Positions 27,709 through 35,627 of a stretch of DNA of 64,000 nt are shown piece by piece. Under the pieces are notes generated by a model. It did no database searches. It was given only the letters and a program-made list of their open reading frames with translations, and was not told the DNA's origin. The stretch covers positions 476,795 to 540,794 of the forward strand of contig NZ_KB903249.1 of the NCBI RefSeq assembly GCF_000379685.1, in the 5' to 3' direction. The translations under genes were made by a program, and so were the position numbers. Numbering within the stretch: the stretch's first letter is position 1; the number at the start of each line of letters is the position of its first letter. This DNA is from Catelliglobosispora koreensis DSM 44566. Its GTDB lineage: Bacteria; Actinomycetota; Actinomycetes; Mycobacteriales; Micromonosporaceae.

Positions 27709-28125
27709 TTACCCGGCGTCGCGCCATCTCCACGCGAGCCACACGATGAAGCAAGTGGTGGCGATTTCGATGACGCTGAAGAAGACGTAGTACATGGTTG
27801 GCGTGCCAAGGAACAATGTGGCCGACTGAACGGCGGTCATGACGGCGCCGGCCGCGATGTTAAGCCGCCGGCTCGTGCGGGGCTTGGTGAGTCTAGATAG
27901 GACAATCATCCAGATCGGGATCTGCATCAACGCTGAGGCGCCGAGCAGGAATCCCTCGGTGATCTGAAGGCCGTCGACTTCACCGGTCAGGTACTGCCGC
28001 AATAGTGCCGAATCCATTAGGCCGACGATGTCGCAGTACAAATAGTTGAACATGACAAAAATCCACAGGGTGGAAAGTTTGGCTCCCATGTCCTGAAACG
28101 TAGGCACGGCACCGCCGGCGGACAT
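27709..28125 (-). CDS. DUF6326-like membrane protein
   Basis: The 138-residue protein has four helices: about 18-38 (LSTLWIFVMFNYLYCDIVGL), 55-75, 88-106 and 110-130. A conserved Asn-Tyr-Asp patch sits in helix 1. The pattern LSxLWIFVxFNxxYxDI is typical of the DUF6326 family, small bacterial membrane proteins of unknown role. It is the first gene of a two-gene unit with the membrane protein at 27081 and is divergent from the kinase gene at 28218. Other ATG starts (for example 28089) are possible. Confidence 0.75.
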   Translation of the reverse strand: MSAGGAVPTFQDMGAKLSTLWIFVMFNYLYCDIVGLMDSALLRQYLTGEVDGLQITEGFLLGASALMQIPIWMIVLSRLTKPRTSRRLNIAAGAVMTAVQSATLFLGTPTMYYVFFSVIEIATTCFIVWLAWRWRDAG

Positions 28126-28217
28126 CCCGCCGCGGAGCGAACCTCCATCGCTCTCAGGAGCTACTGAGATTTGGGCGCGTGGGTGAGGCCCAGCGCCGGC
28201 GGGCAGGGCACGATGAG

Positions 28218-29495
28218 GTGGTGAACAGACTGCGTCCGCCCCGAGCCCGTGTGGCGCTCTACCTTGTGTTAGGGCTGGTTTTCGGCGTCCTGTGGTTCAC
28301 GGTGGTCGTCGGGCTCTGGATCGGCGGGCTTTTCGGGCAGCTGTTGCTTCTGGCCTTCCCCAGCATCGTGGTGGCGCAACTGTTGCTGCGGCCCGTGGGG
28401 CGCTTCGAGCGCTACTGGGTGCGTTCGCTGCTGGGCCAGGAGGTCCCAGCGCCCGAACCGTTGCGCTTCAGCCAGGGGTCTGGTGCTATCAACGCGATCC
28501 GGCGGTGCTTTGCGGTCTTCCAGGACGGGCATAGCTGGCGGGTCATGGCGTGGGTGGGTGCCCGCGTAGTCCTTGGGCCGCTTGGCTTCGCCATCGTGGT
28601 GCTGCCTGTCGCGCTGTTGCTGGCGCCGCTTGCCCTCGTGGCCGGGGTTGCTTCCACAGCAAGGATTTGGCTGCTCCTAGCGCCGCTGGGCCTGGTGCTG
28701 TCGCCGTTGCTATGGCGGGCCGCGAACGCCGTGGCTGGCCTGCACCGGCGGCTGGCGGTGTGGGCGCTCGGGCCGGATCGCAGTCAGATCGTCGCGGCTG
28801 CTCTGGCCCGTGCGGCTCAGGCGGAAGAGCAGGTGCGCATCGACCAGGAGCTGCATGACAGTATCGGTCACATGCTGTCGATGATCGTCGTGCAAGCGGG
28901 CGCGGGAGCGCACGTTTTCGATGCCGATCCCGCTTTCGCACGGCGTGCTCTGGGCACTATCGAGGTGCGTGGACGGGCCGCCCTAGGCGAGCTTGACCGC
29001 ATCATCTCCAGCATCTCTGGTGGCTTGCAGACCGGACCGTTGCCAGAGGGGCAAAACTTGGCGGGCCTCATCGACGGCGCACGCGAGGCGGGCATGAACG
29101 TCGTCTCGCGACTCCACATGACAGACCTGCCCCCGGCACTGGGCCGCGGCGTTTTCCGCATCGTGCAGGAGGCGCTCACCAATGCGGCCAAGCATGCCCC
29201 AGGCGCCGCTGTGCGTGCCGATGTCGCGGCGAGTCAAACAGCGGTCGCGATCTCGGTGGTGAACGGCCACGGTGGCGGGCCCGCGGTGCCGGGGCGCGGC
29301 CTGGCGTCCATTCGGGACCGGGCGGTGTTGCTCGGCGGTCAGGCCACCATCGGGCTCACTGACGACGGCGACTTCGCGGTCAACGCTGTGCTGCCGATCG
29401 CGGCGGCCTTTCCCGAAGGCACGGAACTGGTTTGCGCCCTGTCGCGGCGGTGCGCGTGCATCGGGTGCACGACGCGGCGTAGCGTGCTCGGATGA
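28218..29495 (+). CDS. Sensor histidine kinase, NarL family
   Basis: The 425-residue kinase begins with four hydrophobic helices (LYLVLGLVFGVLWFTVVVGL) in a Putative_sensor-like module. A HisKA_3 domain follows (DQELHDSIGHMLSMIVVQAG) and then a HATPase domain whose lid is unusually short (VVNGHGGGPAVPGRGLASIR). GTG 28218 is chosen because CAGGG lies nine bases upstream; GTG 28179 is in frame. The stop overlaps the response-regulator ATG by four bases. It faces the ABC/DUF2975 operon, and such kinases often control neighbouring ABC-2 transporters. Confidence 0.9.
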   Translation: MVNRLRPPRARVALYLVLGLVFGVLWFTVVVGLWIGGLFGQLLLLAFPSIVVAQLLLRPVGRFERYWVRSLLGQEVPAPEPLRFSQGSGAINAIRRCFAVFQDGHSWRVMAWVGARVVLGPLGFAIVVLPVALLLAPLALVAGVASTARIWLLLAPLGLVLSPLLWRAANAVAGLHRRLAVWALGPDRSQIVAAALARAAQAEEQVRIDQELHDSIGHMLSMIVVQAGAGAHVFDADPAFARRALGTIEVRGRAALGELDRIISSISGGLQTGPLPEGQNLAGLIDGAREAGMNVVSRLHMTDLPPALGRGVFRIVQEALTNAAKHAPGAAVRADVAASQTAVAISVVNGHGGGPAVPGRGLASIRDRAVLLGGQATIGLTDDGDFAVNAVLPIAAAFPEGTELVCALSRRCACIGCTTRRSVLG

Positions 29496-30133
29496 ACATC
29501 GCCATCGTCGACGACGATCCCCTGGTACGCATCGGACTGCGCGCCATCCTGTCTACTGTGGAGGGCTGGGAGGTCAGCGCGGAGGCAGGCGATGGGCAGG
29601 CCGCGGTGCGGTTAGCGACGGGAACGCCTGCGCCAGACGTGATACTGATGGACATCCGCATGCCCGGCATGGATGGGCTCGAAGCGACCCGTCGCATCAC
29701 CGAACACGATGGTGCGCCGAAGGTTCTGGTGCTGACCACTTTTGACATCGACGAGTACGTGTTCGAGGCGCTGCGTGCTGGGGCGAGCGGTTTCGTCCTC
29801 AAACGCGTTCCGCCCACGGAACTCATCGAAGCCGTCCGGGTGGTGGCAAACGGTGAGTCCCTGCTGTTTCCGGCTTCGACCCGGCGGGTCATCGAGCGAT
29901 TCGCCGTGGCGGCAAGCAAGCCGCTGCCGGAACTGTCCGAACGCGAGCAGGAGGTCCTTCGCCTGCTCGCGCGCGGAATGTCGAACACGGAAATCGCGCA
30001 GCGGCTCTTCTTGTCGGTGCAGACGGTCAAGTCACATGTCGCCGCGATCCTGATGAAACTTGGTGTTCGTGACCGCACGCAAGCCGTGATCGCCGCCTAC
30101 GAAACGGGATTCATCAAGCCTGGTGCGGTCTAG
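29492..30133 (+). CDS. NarL/LuxR-type response regulator
   Basis: The 213-residue regulator has D7-D8-D9, phospho-acceptor Asp54 (VILMDIRMPGMDG), and a conserved Lys near 105 (GFVLKRVPPTELI). A LuxR helix-turn-helix lies at about 150-205 (LSEREQEVLRLLARGMSNTE). It is translationally coupled to the kinase. The stop lies four bases before that of the convergent ABC permease. The likely targets are the ABC operon or its own operon. Confidence 0.95.
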   Translation: MNIAIVDDDPLVRIGLRAILSTVEGWEVSAEAGDGQAAVRLATGTPAPDVILMDIRMPGMDGLEATRRITEHDGAPKVLVLTTFDIDEYVFEALRAGASGFVLKRVPPTELIEAVRVVANGESLLFPASTRRVIERFAVAASKPLPELSEREQEVLRLLARGMSNTEIAQRLFLSVQTVKSHVAAILMKLGVRDRTQAVIAAYETGFIKPGAV

Positions 30134-30137
30134 CTCG

Positions 30138-30944
30138 TCATCGGTGCGCGTCGGTGCGTTGCAGCCGTAGCCAGCCGAGCAGTGCGAGGCCTATGCCCCA
30201 GGCGAGGAGGACCATGACCGAAGAGGTCATCGTCATGCCGGGCACCTGGCGGGTGATGAGGAATATCGTGCCGGAGCCGGGCAGGATCTCCGCTATCGCC
30301 GAGGTGAACGTGCCGAATTGCCGTAGTACCAAGGGTAGGACGAGCATCAGCAGGAACAACGTGACCAGTGCCCCGGCTGTGTTGCGTAGCACGAAACCGA
30401 TCCCGGCCGCGATGGCCGCTCCGGCCGCGAAGACGGCAGCGACGGTGCCGACAAAGCCCGGAAACTCGTTGAGCTGCAAGGTAAGGGCGGAATTGGCGGT
30501 CGTGAACGCGGTCAGTGCCGCTAGCACAGCCACCAGCACTCCGGCACCTGTCGCGGTCGCGACGGTCACGAGGAAGCGGGCGAAGAACAAGACAGTTCGC
30601 CGCGGCGTCCACTGCAACGCGGGAACGATGCCACCGGTGGCGTAGTCAGCGGTCACCGAAATGGCGGCGAGGCTGAAGAGCGCGAATTGTGCTGGCAGGG
30701 CGATGAAGCGGACCTCGGTCCACGCCGGCTGACTGGGCAGGTCCGCCGGGCGGGCGGCGGACTCGAAACCGGCGATGGTGCCAAGAGCCAGCATCACGAA
30801 CGCCGCCGCGGCAAGGAACCACCAGGTCGCTTTGACGCTCCACAGCCGGCTCCACTCAGCCGTGCACGTCCTGGCGAAGATCTGTCCCAGGGAGACGTTG
30901 GGGCGCAAGGCATCGCGGCTGGGGGTGATCGTGGTGGCCGTCAT
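30138..30944 (-). CDS. ABC-2 type transporter permease
   Basis: The 268-residue protein has an N-terminal cytoplasmic segment (AEWSRLWSVKATWWFLAAAA) and six transmembrane helices, typical of ABC-2 permeases that partner single-domain ATPases. The ATPase gene directly upstream overlaps its start by four bases (30941-30944). The pair should export a lipid, peptide or antibiotic-like compound; the substrate is unknown. Convergent with the response regulator. Confidence 0.9.
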   Translation of the reverse strand: MTATTITPSRDALRPNVSLGQIFARTCTAEWSRLWSVKATWWFLAAAAFVMLALGTIAGFESAARPADLPSQPAWTEVRFIALPAQFALFSLAAISVTADYATGGIVPALQWTPRRTVLFFARFLVTVATATGAGVLVAVLAALTAFTTANSALTLQLNEFPGFVGTVAAVFAAGAAIAAGIGFVLRNTAGALVTLFLLMLVLPLVLRQFGTFTSAIAEILPGSGTIFLITRQVPGMTMTSSVMVLLAWGIGLALLGWLRLQRTDAHR

Positions 30945-31855
30945 GGCGTTTCCTTTCGGCTGTGGTGTTCCACGCTGCCGTTGGTCAACTCGAGGTAGGC
31001 GTCTTCGAGGGACTGGCTGACCTCGGATAGGTGGTGCACGGGGACATTCAGGGTGTGCGCCAGATTGCCAATGTCTTCGGCGGTGCTGTTGGCGACCTTC
31101 AGCTCTTGTGGGTCCACGCGTTCGACGGCCAGGCCCTGCTCACTGAGCCGGGTGAACAACAGGTCCGGCGCTGGGGTGCGCACGCGCACTTGACGGTTTC
31201 CCAGCCCGTTCAGGATGTCCTGTGTCGTCGCGTCTGCGATCAGGTGGCCGCGGCCGATGACCAGCAAGCGATCGGCTGTCTGCTGCACTTCGCTCATCAG
31301 GTGGCTGGACACGAGCACGGTGCGGCCTTCGTCGGCGAGCTGGCGCAACAGGTCGCGGATCCACAGCACACCGTCTAGGTCCAAGCCGTTGATGGGTTCG
31401 TCAAACAGGAGGACTTTTGGCTCGCCAAGGAGCGCGGCGGCGATGCCGAGCCGCTGGCGCATTCCTAATGAGTACCCCTTGATGGGTCTGCCAGAAGCAC
31501 CGGTGAGCCCGGCCTGTTCGATGACCTCGTGCACCCGGCGCATCGCAATGCCGTTGGTTTTGGCGGCGATGCGCAGGTGGTTGCGGCCGGTGCGGCCCGG
31601 GTGCATGAAGCTGGGGTCCAGCAGGGCACCGGCTTCGCGCAGTGGTTCGGCGAACGTCGCGAAGGGCTTGCCGTTGATGAGCGCCTGTCCCGAAGTCGGC
31701 CGGTCGAGGCCGAGCATCATCCGCATCGTGGTGGACTTGCCGGCACCGTTGGGGCCGAGGAAGCCGGTGACCTTGCCGGGCTCGACGTCGAAGTTCAGGT
31801 CGTCGACGGCCAGGATGCTGCCGTAGCGTTTGGTCAGTCCCCGGACCTCAATCAT
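30941..31855 (-). CDS. ABC transporter ATP-binding protein
   Basis: The 304-residue ATPase has Walker A GPNGAGKST (about 34-42), the Q-loop region, signature YSLGMRQRLGIAAALLGEP, Walker B VLLFDEPINGLD, and the switch His in SSHLMSEV. A C-terminal extension of about 85 residues (DRLLVIGRGHLIADATTQDI, then a substrate-gating-like domain) resembles multidrug and bacitracin-type exporters. The start overlaps the HTH gene stop by eight bases. Second last of a four-gene operon. Confidence 0.95.
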   Translation of the reverse strand: MIEVRGLTKRYGSILAVDDLNFDVEPGKVTGFLGPNGAGKSTTMRMMLGLDRPTSGQALINGKPFATFAEPLREAGALLDPSFMHPGRTGRNHLRIAAKTNGIAMRRVHEVIEQAGLTGASGRPIKGYSLGMRQRLGIAAALLGEPKVLLFDEPINGLDLDGVLWIRDLLRQLADEGRTVLVSSHLMSEVQQTADRLLVIGRGHLIADATTQDILNGLGNRQVRVRTPAPDLLFTRLSEQGLAVERVDPQELKVANSTAEDIGNLAHTLNVPVHHLSEVSQSLEDAYLELTNGSVEHHSRKETP

Positions 31856-32063
31856 CGCTGTCTCTTTCCCAGCGCAGGATGTCTCCCGGCTGACAGTCGA
31901 GGGCTTCGCACAGTGCTTCCAAAGTGGTGAAACGCACCGCCTTGGCCCGGCCGTTCTTCAGGACGGCGAGATTGGCGGGAGTGATTCCGATGCGGTCGGC
32001 TAGCGCGCTGACGGAGATCTTGCGTTTGGCCATCATGACATCGATATCGACGATGATGGACAT
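31848..32063 (-). CDS. Cro/C1-type HTH regulator (YozG-like)
   Basis: The 71-residue protein is almost entirely one helix-turn-helix (VSALADRIGITPANLAVLKN, then FTTLEALCEALDCQPGDILR). This is the small YozG/HTH_26 type that commonly sits beside DUF2975 membrane proteins. It overlaps the upstream DUF2975 gene by one base (TGATG) and the downstream ATPase start by eight. It is probably an autoregulator of the operon; a dyad at 32593-32609 is a candidate site. Confidence 0.92.
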   Translation of the reverse strand: MSIIVDIDVMMAKRKISVSALADRIGITPANLAVLKNGRAKAVRFTTLEALCEALDCQPGDILRWERDSDD

Positions 32064-32560
32064 CAGATCACCTCGTCGAGTTCGGCCTCAAGGTGCGCGG
32101 CCCGGGCGTCGCGGGCGACGGCTTGCGCCAGCAGCATCCGCAGAACGAGCACGAGGAGAGCGGCGCCGAGGATGGCCACGACGATTCCGCCCATGATGAG
32201 GAACATTCCAGGGGTATCGCCGTCGCCGGAGCTGGCCAGAATGATCACGAGCGCCGCCGCTAGGACCGCCGCTGCCAGGATCGCGCCGATCACGATGTCG
32301 ACATAGCGGAAAGCGGCGTGGGAGAACACGGTTCCCCGTTTCACCATGGTCACCAGCCGCCATATGCAGATCAGGATGACCTGAAAGGTCAGCAGGCCCA
32401 GGAGCACGATGGAGATCACGGCGTAGGGACTGTTCCCGGCGGCTAGGCCTTCGTCAAGCTTTACCGCGTTGGCGTAGACCATAACGACTTGCAGGTAAAG
32501 CGAACCAGTGAGCAGTGCCGCGATGACGGCCCGCAGTGCGAGCACCGTCAGCTTTCCCAT
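32063..32560 (-). CDS. DUF2975 family membrane protein
   Basis: The 165-residue protein has four helices (LRAVIAALLTGSLYLQVVMV, VILICIWRLVTMVKRG, VDIVIGAILAAAVLAAALVI and a final one). A conserved TVFS segment between helices 2 and 3 (KRGTVFSHAAFRYVDIVIGA) is characteristic of DUF2975. It is paired with the small HTH regulator, a common gene couple whose function is not established. First gene of the four-gene ABC operon; GGGAG lies about six bases before its ATG. Confidence 0.88.
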   Translation of the reverse strand: MGKLTVLALRAVIAALLTGSLYLQVVMVYANAVKLDEGLAAGNSPYAVISIVLLGLLTFQVILICIWRLVTMVKRGTVFSHAAFRYVDIVIGAILAAAVLAAALVIILASSGDGDTPGMFLIMGGIVVAILGAALLVLVLRMLLAQAVARDARAAHLEAELDEVI

Positions 32561-32592
32561 CGTTTCTCCCTCGATCGAACCACGATGGGAAT

Positions 32593-32609
32593 CTACCGTT
32601 ATTCGATAG
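32593..32609. promoter_or_regulatory. Dyad upstream of the DUF2975 operon
   Basis: CTACCGTTATTCGATAG carries CTA-x-CG / CG-x-TAG arms around a five-base AT-rich centre, 33-49 bases before the DUF2975 start. It is a candidate binding site for the small HTH protein at 31848. Confidence 0.4.
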
Positions 32610-32623
32610 GTTCGGCAACTCTC

Positions 32624-33493
32624 TCAGCGGGCGAGCCCGCTGTGATAGCTGGAGTAGAACGGCTTCCACGACAACACCTCGCGGGCGCGGGCGTTGCGCA
32701 CGCGAAACGAGGGAAAGCCGAGGCGGCCGCCAGGCTGAGCCGGTGGCGAGCCAGCGCTGGCCGTGACGTAACCCATGACATCGAGCCACTTCGCGGGCTG
32801 ATCGTCGGCCACGATGAGCGTTTGGCGCGACGGCCACCGAGCGATCGTGGCCAGGGTGGCCATCGCCATATCTTGAATGTGCACCAGAGACACGTAGCGC
32901 TGTCCGTCGCCCGGCAGCCGCAGCTTTCCCGCCGCGGCCCTTGAGAACCAATCGTCGTCAAGACCGGTGCCGGGACCGTAGAACAGGCCACCGCGCAGGA
33001 TCGCCCAGTCGGCAGTGGACGTACGGACGGCGTTTTCCATGTCGAGGCTTGCCGCGATCGCCCGCCCCGCTGGGCTGTCGTCGATCGTGGGAGCGGTGTC
33101 CTCATCGGCCCACGCGTCGCCCGCACCGCTGTTCACCATCGCGATGCTCTGCTGGATTATCCGTGCGACACCCGCGTCACGGCAGGCCGCGACCCAGACA
33201 GGCGTGCCTTCCCGCCTGAGCTGATCGTTGGCGTCGAAGTCGCCGCGCCCGGCTGGCCCCGGCAGGCTCGTCGCCAGGTTGACCCCAATGTCGCAGCCCT
33301 CGAGCGCCGCGGCGAGTTGATCGCGGTTGAAGATGTCGGCTTGCCTGACCTCGGCACCACAGGCGGTAGCCACCGTGGCCGCCTCTGGCCGGCGGGCGAG
33401 GGCGAGCACACGGTGCCCAGCGGCGGTCAGCCTGGGTATCAAGTGTCTGGAGTAGACGCCCGTAGCACCGAGAACAGCGATCGTTAGACCCAT
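32624..33493 (-). CDS. NAD(P)-binding Rossmann (NmrA/epimerase-like) protein
   Basis: The 289-residue protein has an N-terminal dinucleotide motif (IAVLGATGVYSRHLIPRL) and the extended-SDR pattern: VRQADIFNRDQLAAALEGCD, then a probable SIAMVNSG strand. The classical YxxxK pair is absent or displaced. Members reduce or isomerise small molecules or act as redox sensors. ATG 33493 is preferred over the ATG at 33502. The next gene on this strand starts 64 bases after its stop; the operator dyad lies in this gap. Confidence 0.8.
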   Translation of the reverse strand: MGLTIAVLGATGVYSRHLIPRLTAAGHRVLALARRPEAATVATACGAEVRQADIFNRDQLAAALEGCDIGVNLATSLPGPAGRGDFDANDQLRREGTPVWVAACRDAGVARIIQQSIAMVNSGAGDAWADEDTAPTIDDSPAGRAIAASLDMENAVRTSTADWAILRGGLFYGPGTGLDDDWFSRAAAGKLRLPGDGQRYVSLVHIQDMAMATLATIARWPSRQTLIVADDQPAKWLDVMGYVTASAGSPPAQPGGRLGFPSFRVRNARAREVLSWKPFYSSYHSGLAR

Positions 33494-33628
33494 GGCGCAC
33501 ACGGTAAGGCCTCTCGCCGATCATGCGCAGAGGTGTCAAGGACGCGACGATTGGCCGTTCCCCGTAGCTAAATGGGTAACCTGGACGACGGACTGCGCCA
33601 GCCGATGCCCTTGGTGGGAGCAAAACGT

Positions 33629-34708
33629 ATGAATTGGTTGAGGAATCGTTCTCGTCGTTCTTGGACGATGGCCTTAGCGGCGACGGGTATCAGCGGCATC
33701 GTCATTTTCAGTCTTGTCGCCGTTACTCTCGGTTACATTGGACGGTCCAAGGCGGACGATACGGCTGCTCCCGGTGCGTCGGCCTCGGCAGGCACAGTCA
33801 GCCCTAGCGCGGATCCAGGCGCCAGCGCTTCACCCAGCGCGCTGCCCAGCCCTTCCGCGAGTCCGTCAAAGCCAGCGCCCACGCAGAGCAAACCGGTTCT
33901 TCCACCGGCCTACACCCAGGTGTGCCCGCCGTTCCCCAAGTTTCCGGGACCCGACTGCACGGGCTGGCGGCACACCGGAGTGAAGCTGCGTAACTGTGAA
34001 AGCCCGATCCACGCCTCGAATGTCACGCTGGATTCGTGCTATTTCCCCGATGGGATCATGGTTATCGGCTCAAATGTCACCATCAAACGGTCGCAATCGC
34101 ACGGGCCGGTCAACGCGCACTGGACGAACAACTTCGACTTCCGCAACCTCACCTTGATCGACGTCGAGATCGAGGAAGCCGACAACATGCACCCGGATCA
34201 GTCCGCGCTCAGTGGTCCCAACTTCACCTGCATCCGCTGCGACGTGCACCACATGGGCAGCGGCATCCACGTTGGCGATAACTCCACTGTCATCGACTCG
34301 TGGACCCACGACTTCGTCATGACACCCGGTGCCCACGGGGCCGGAATGGGCGAGGGCCAGGGCAACGGCGACCACAGCAAAATCATCCACAACAACATCG
34401 AATGCAACCGGCTGCCCGGGCAGCAGCAGATCTGCTCCTCGGCACTGTCCCTCTATGACGAGCCGACCCTCGACGACGTCCTCGTGCAGAACAATCTGTT
34501 CAACACCGTTGGCGGATATTGCGTTTATGGCGGTGGCGCCGATGGCACGCGGATCCGGTTCATAGACAACCGCTGGGGCAAGAAGTATCACCCCCGTTGC
34601 GGTGGCTACGGACCCGTCGCCGCGTTCCATCCCGGCAACACGGGCAACGTGTGGTCCGGCAACGCCTGGCAGGACGGCTCAGGCCCGGTGACCTTTAACG
34701 GGCAATGA
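33629..34708 (+). CDS. Membrane-anchored right-handed beta-helix protein
   Basis: The 359-residue protein has a basic N-terminus and one signal-anchor helix (about 14-36, TGISGIVIFSLVAVTLGYIG). A Pro/Ser-rich linker follows (about 60-95). The extracellular domain of about 265 residues has parallel beta-helix character: repeated short strands such as VTLDSCYFPDGIMVIGSNVT, Asn-ladder positions, and paired Cys residues. It resembles polysaccharide-binding or -cleaving proteins, but no catalytic residues can be named. GGGAG lies about nine bases upstream of ATG 33629. The stop overlaps the 3' end of the convergent hydrolase by 14 bases. Confidence 0.75.
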   Translation: MNWLRNRSRRSWTMALAATGISGIVIFSLVAVTLGYIGRSKADDTAAPGASASAGTVSPSADPGASASPSALPSPSASPSKPAPTQSKPVLPPAYTQVCPPFPKFPGPDCTGWRHTGVKLRNCESPIHASNVTLDSCYFPDGIMVIGSNVTIKRSQSHGPVNAHWTNNFDFRNLTLIDVEIEEADNMHPDQSALSGPNFTCIRCDVHHMGSGIHVGDNSTVIDSWTHDFVMTPGAHGAGMGEGQGNGDHSKIIHNNIECNRLPGQQQICSSALSLYDEPTLDDVLVQNNLFNTVGGYCVYGGGADGTRIRFIDNRWGKKYHPRCGGYGPVAAFHPGNTGNVWSGNAWQDGSGPVTFNGQ

Positions 34709-35573
34709 GGGCACGTAACGCCTTCGATATGTCGCTTGGTGCCTCCTCGGCCATGAAGTGTCCAAAGCCGACGGTGGTGTGCTCGAGGTCCGGAGCCCAG
34801 GCGCGCCAAAGTGCTTCGGCGTCAAAGCCGAGCGCCGCGCCCCAATCCTGTTGCAGCACAGCCACTGGCATAGGCAGCTGATTGCCTTGCCGCAGATCGA
34901 CGGTGTCGTGCTGAACGTCGATAGTGGCCGACGCGCGGTAGTCGGCGACGATCGAAGTGACGGCTTCGCGTGACGCGTCCAGATAGACCTGGCGGATGCT
35001 GGCCGGGATGGCCGACGGGTCGCGGGTCCAGGTGTCGAGGAAGTAGCCAAAGAACTCGTCCGCAGCCGCGCTGATCATCTTCTCCGGCAGCCCGGGCGGT
35101 TGTGCCATCAGGAACAGGTGGAAGCCTATGGCCGCGGTGGTGCCGTGCATCACGTCCCACATGTCCAGCGTCGGCAGCACGTCGAGGCAGGCCAGATGAC
35201 TGATCGTGTCAGGGTGGTCAAGACCGGCGCGGAAGGCGACCAGGGCACCGCGGTCGTGGCCGGCCAAGGCGAACCGGTCGTGCCCAAGCGCCTTCGTTAC
35301 CGCGACGGCATCGGCGGCCATCGTGCGCTTGGAGTAGATGTCTTCGCTTGTGGCGGCCGGCTTGCCGCTGGCGCCATAGCCACGCAGATCGGGGACGATC
35401 ACGGTGTGATCGGCGGCGAGGTCAGCCGCGACATGCCGCCACATCAGATGCGTCTGCGGGAAACCGTGCAGGAGCACGATCGGGCTGCCTGCTCCGGCAT
35501 GCGCGACGTTGAGCATCACACCGTCAGCGCCAGCGATCGCGTCGTACTGAAACCCAGGAATACGTTTGGTCAT
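34695..35573 (-). CDS. Alpha/beta hydrolase, haloacetate-dehalogenase-like
   Basis: The 292-residue protein has HGFPQTHLMW (oxyanion hole), PDLRGYGASGKP, and the nucleophile elbow AGHDRGALV, with Asp in place of Ser as in dehalogenases. The C-terminal His lies in GFGHFMAEEAP. These features match fluoroacetate dehalogenase-type enzymes that hydrolyse C-halogen bonds via an ester intermediate. Whether the substrate is a haloacid or an epoxide is uncertain. ATG 35573 is used. Divergent from the SARP gene with about 50 bases between. Confidence 0.85.
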   Translation of the reverse strand: MTKRIPGFQYDAIAGADGVMLNVAHAGAGSPIVLLHGFPQTHLMWRHVAADLAADHTVIVPDLRGYGASGKPAATSEDIYSKRTMAADAVAVTKALGHDRFALAGHDRGALVAFRAGLDHPDTISHLACLDVLPTLDMWDVMHGTTAAIGFHLFLMAQPPGLPEKMISAAADEFFGYFLDTWTRDPSAIPASIRQVYLDASREAVTSIVADYRASATIDVQHDTVDLRQGNQLPMPVAVLQQDWGAALGFDAEALWRAWAPDLEHTTVGFGHFMAEEAPSDISKALRALIAR

Positions 35574-35627
35574 GAACCCAGGCTGCCGTGAGCCAATGAG
35601 CATCTGATGAGCGTTAGGCTGACGGGG

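Noticed and set aside
33556-33600. A tRNA-like stretch (GTAGCTAAATGGGTAACC)
   Set aside because: It resembles a D-arm, but there is no matching acceptor stem, anticodon arm or T-arm GGTTCGA segment, so it is not a tRNA gene.
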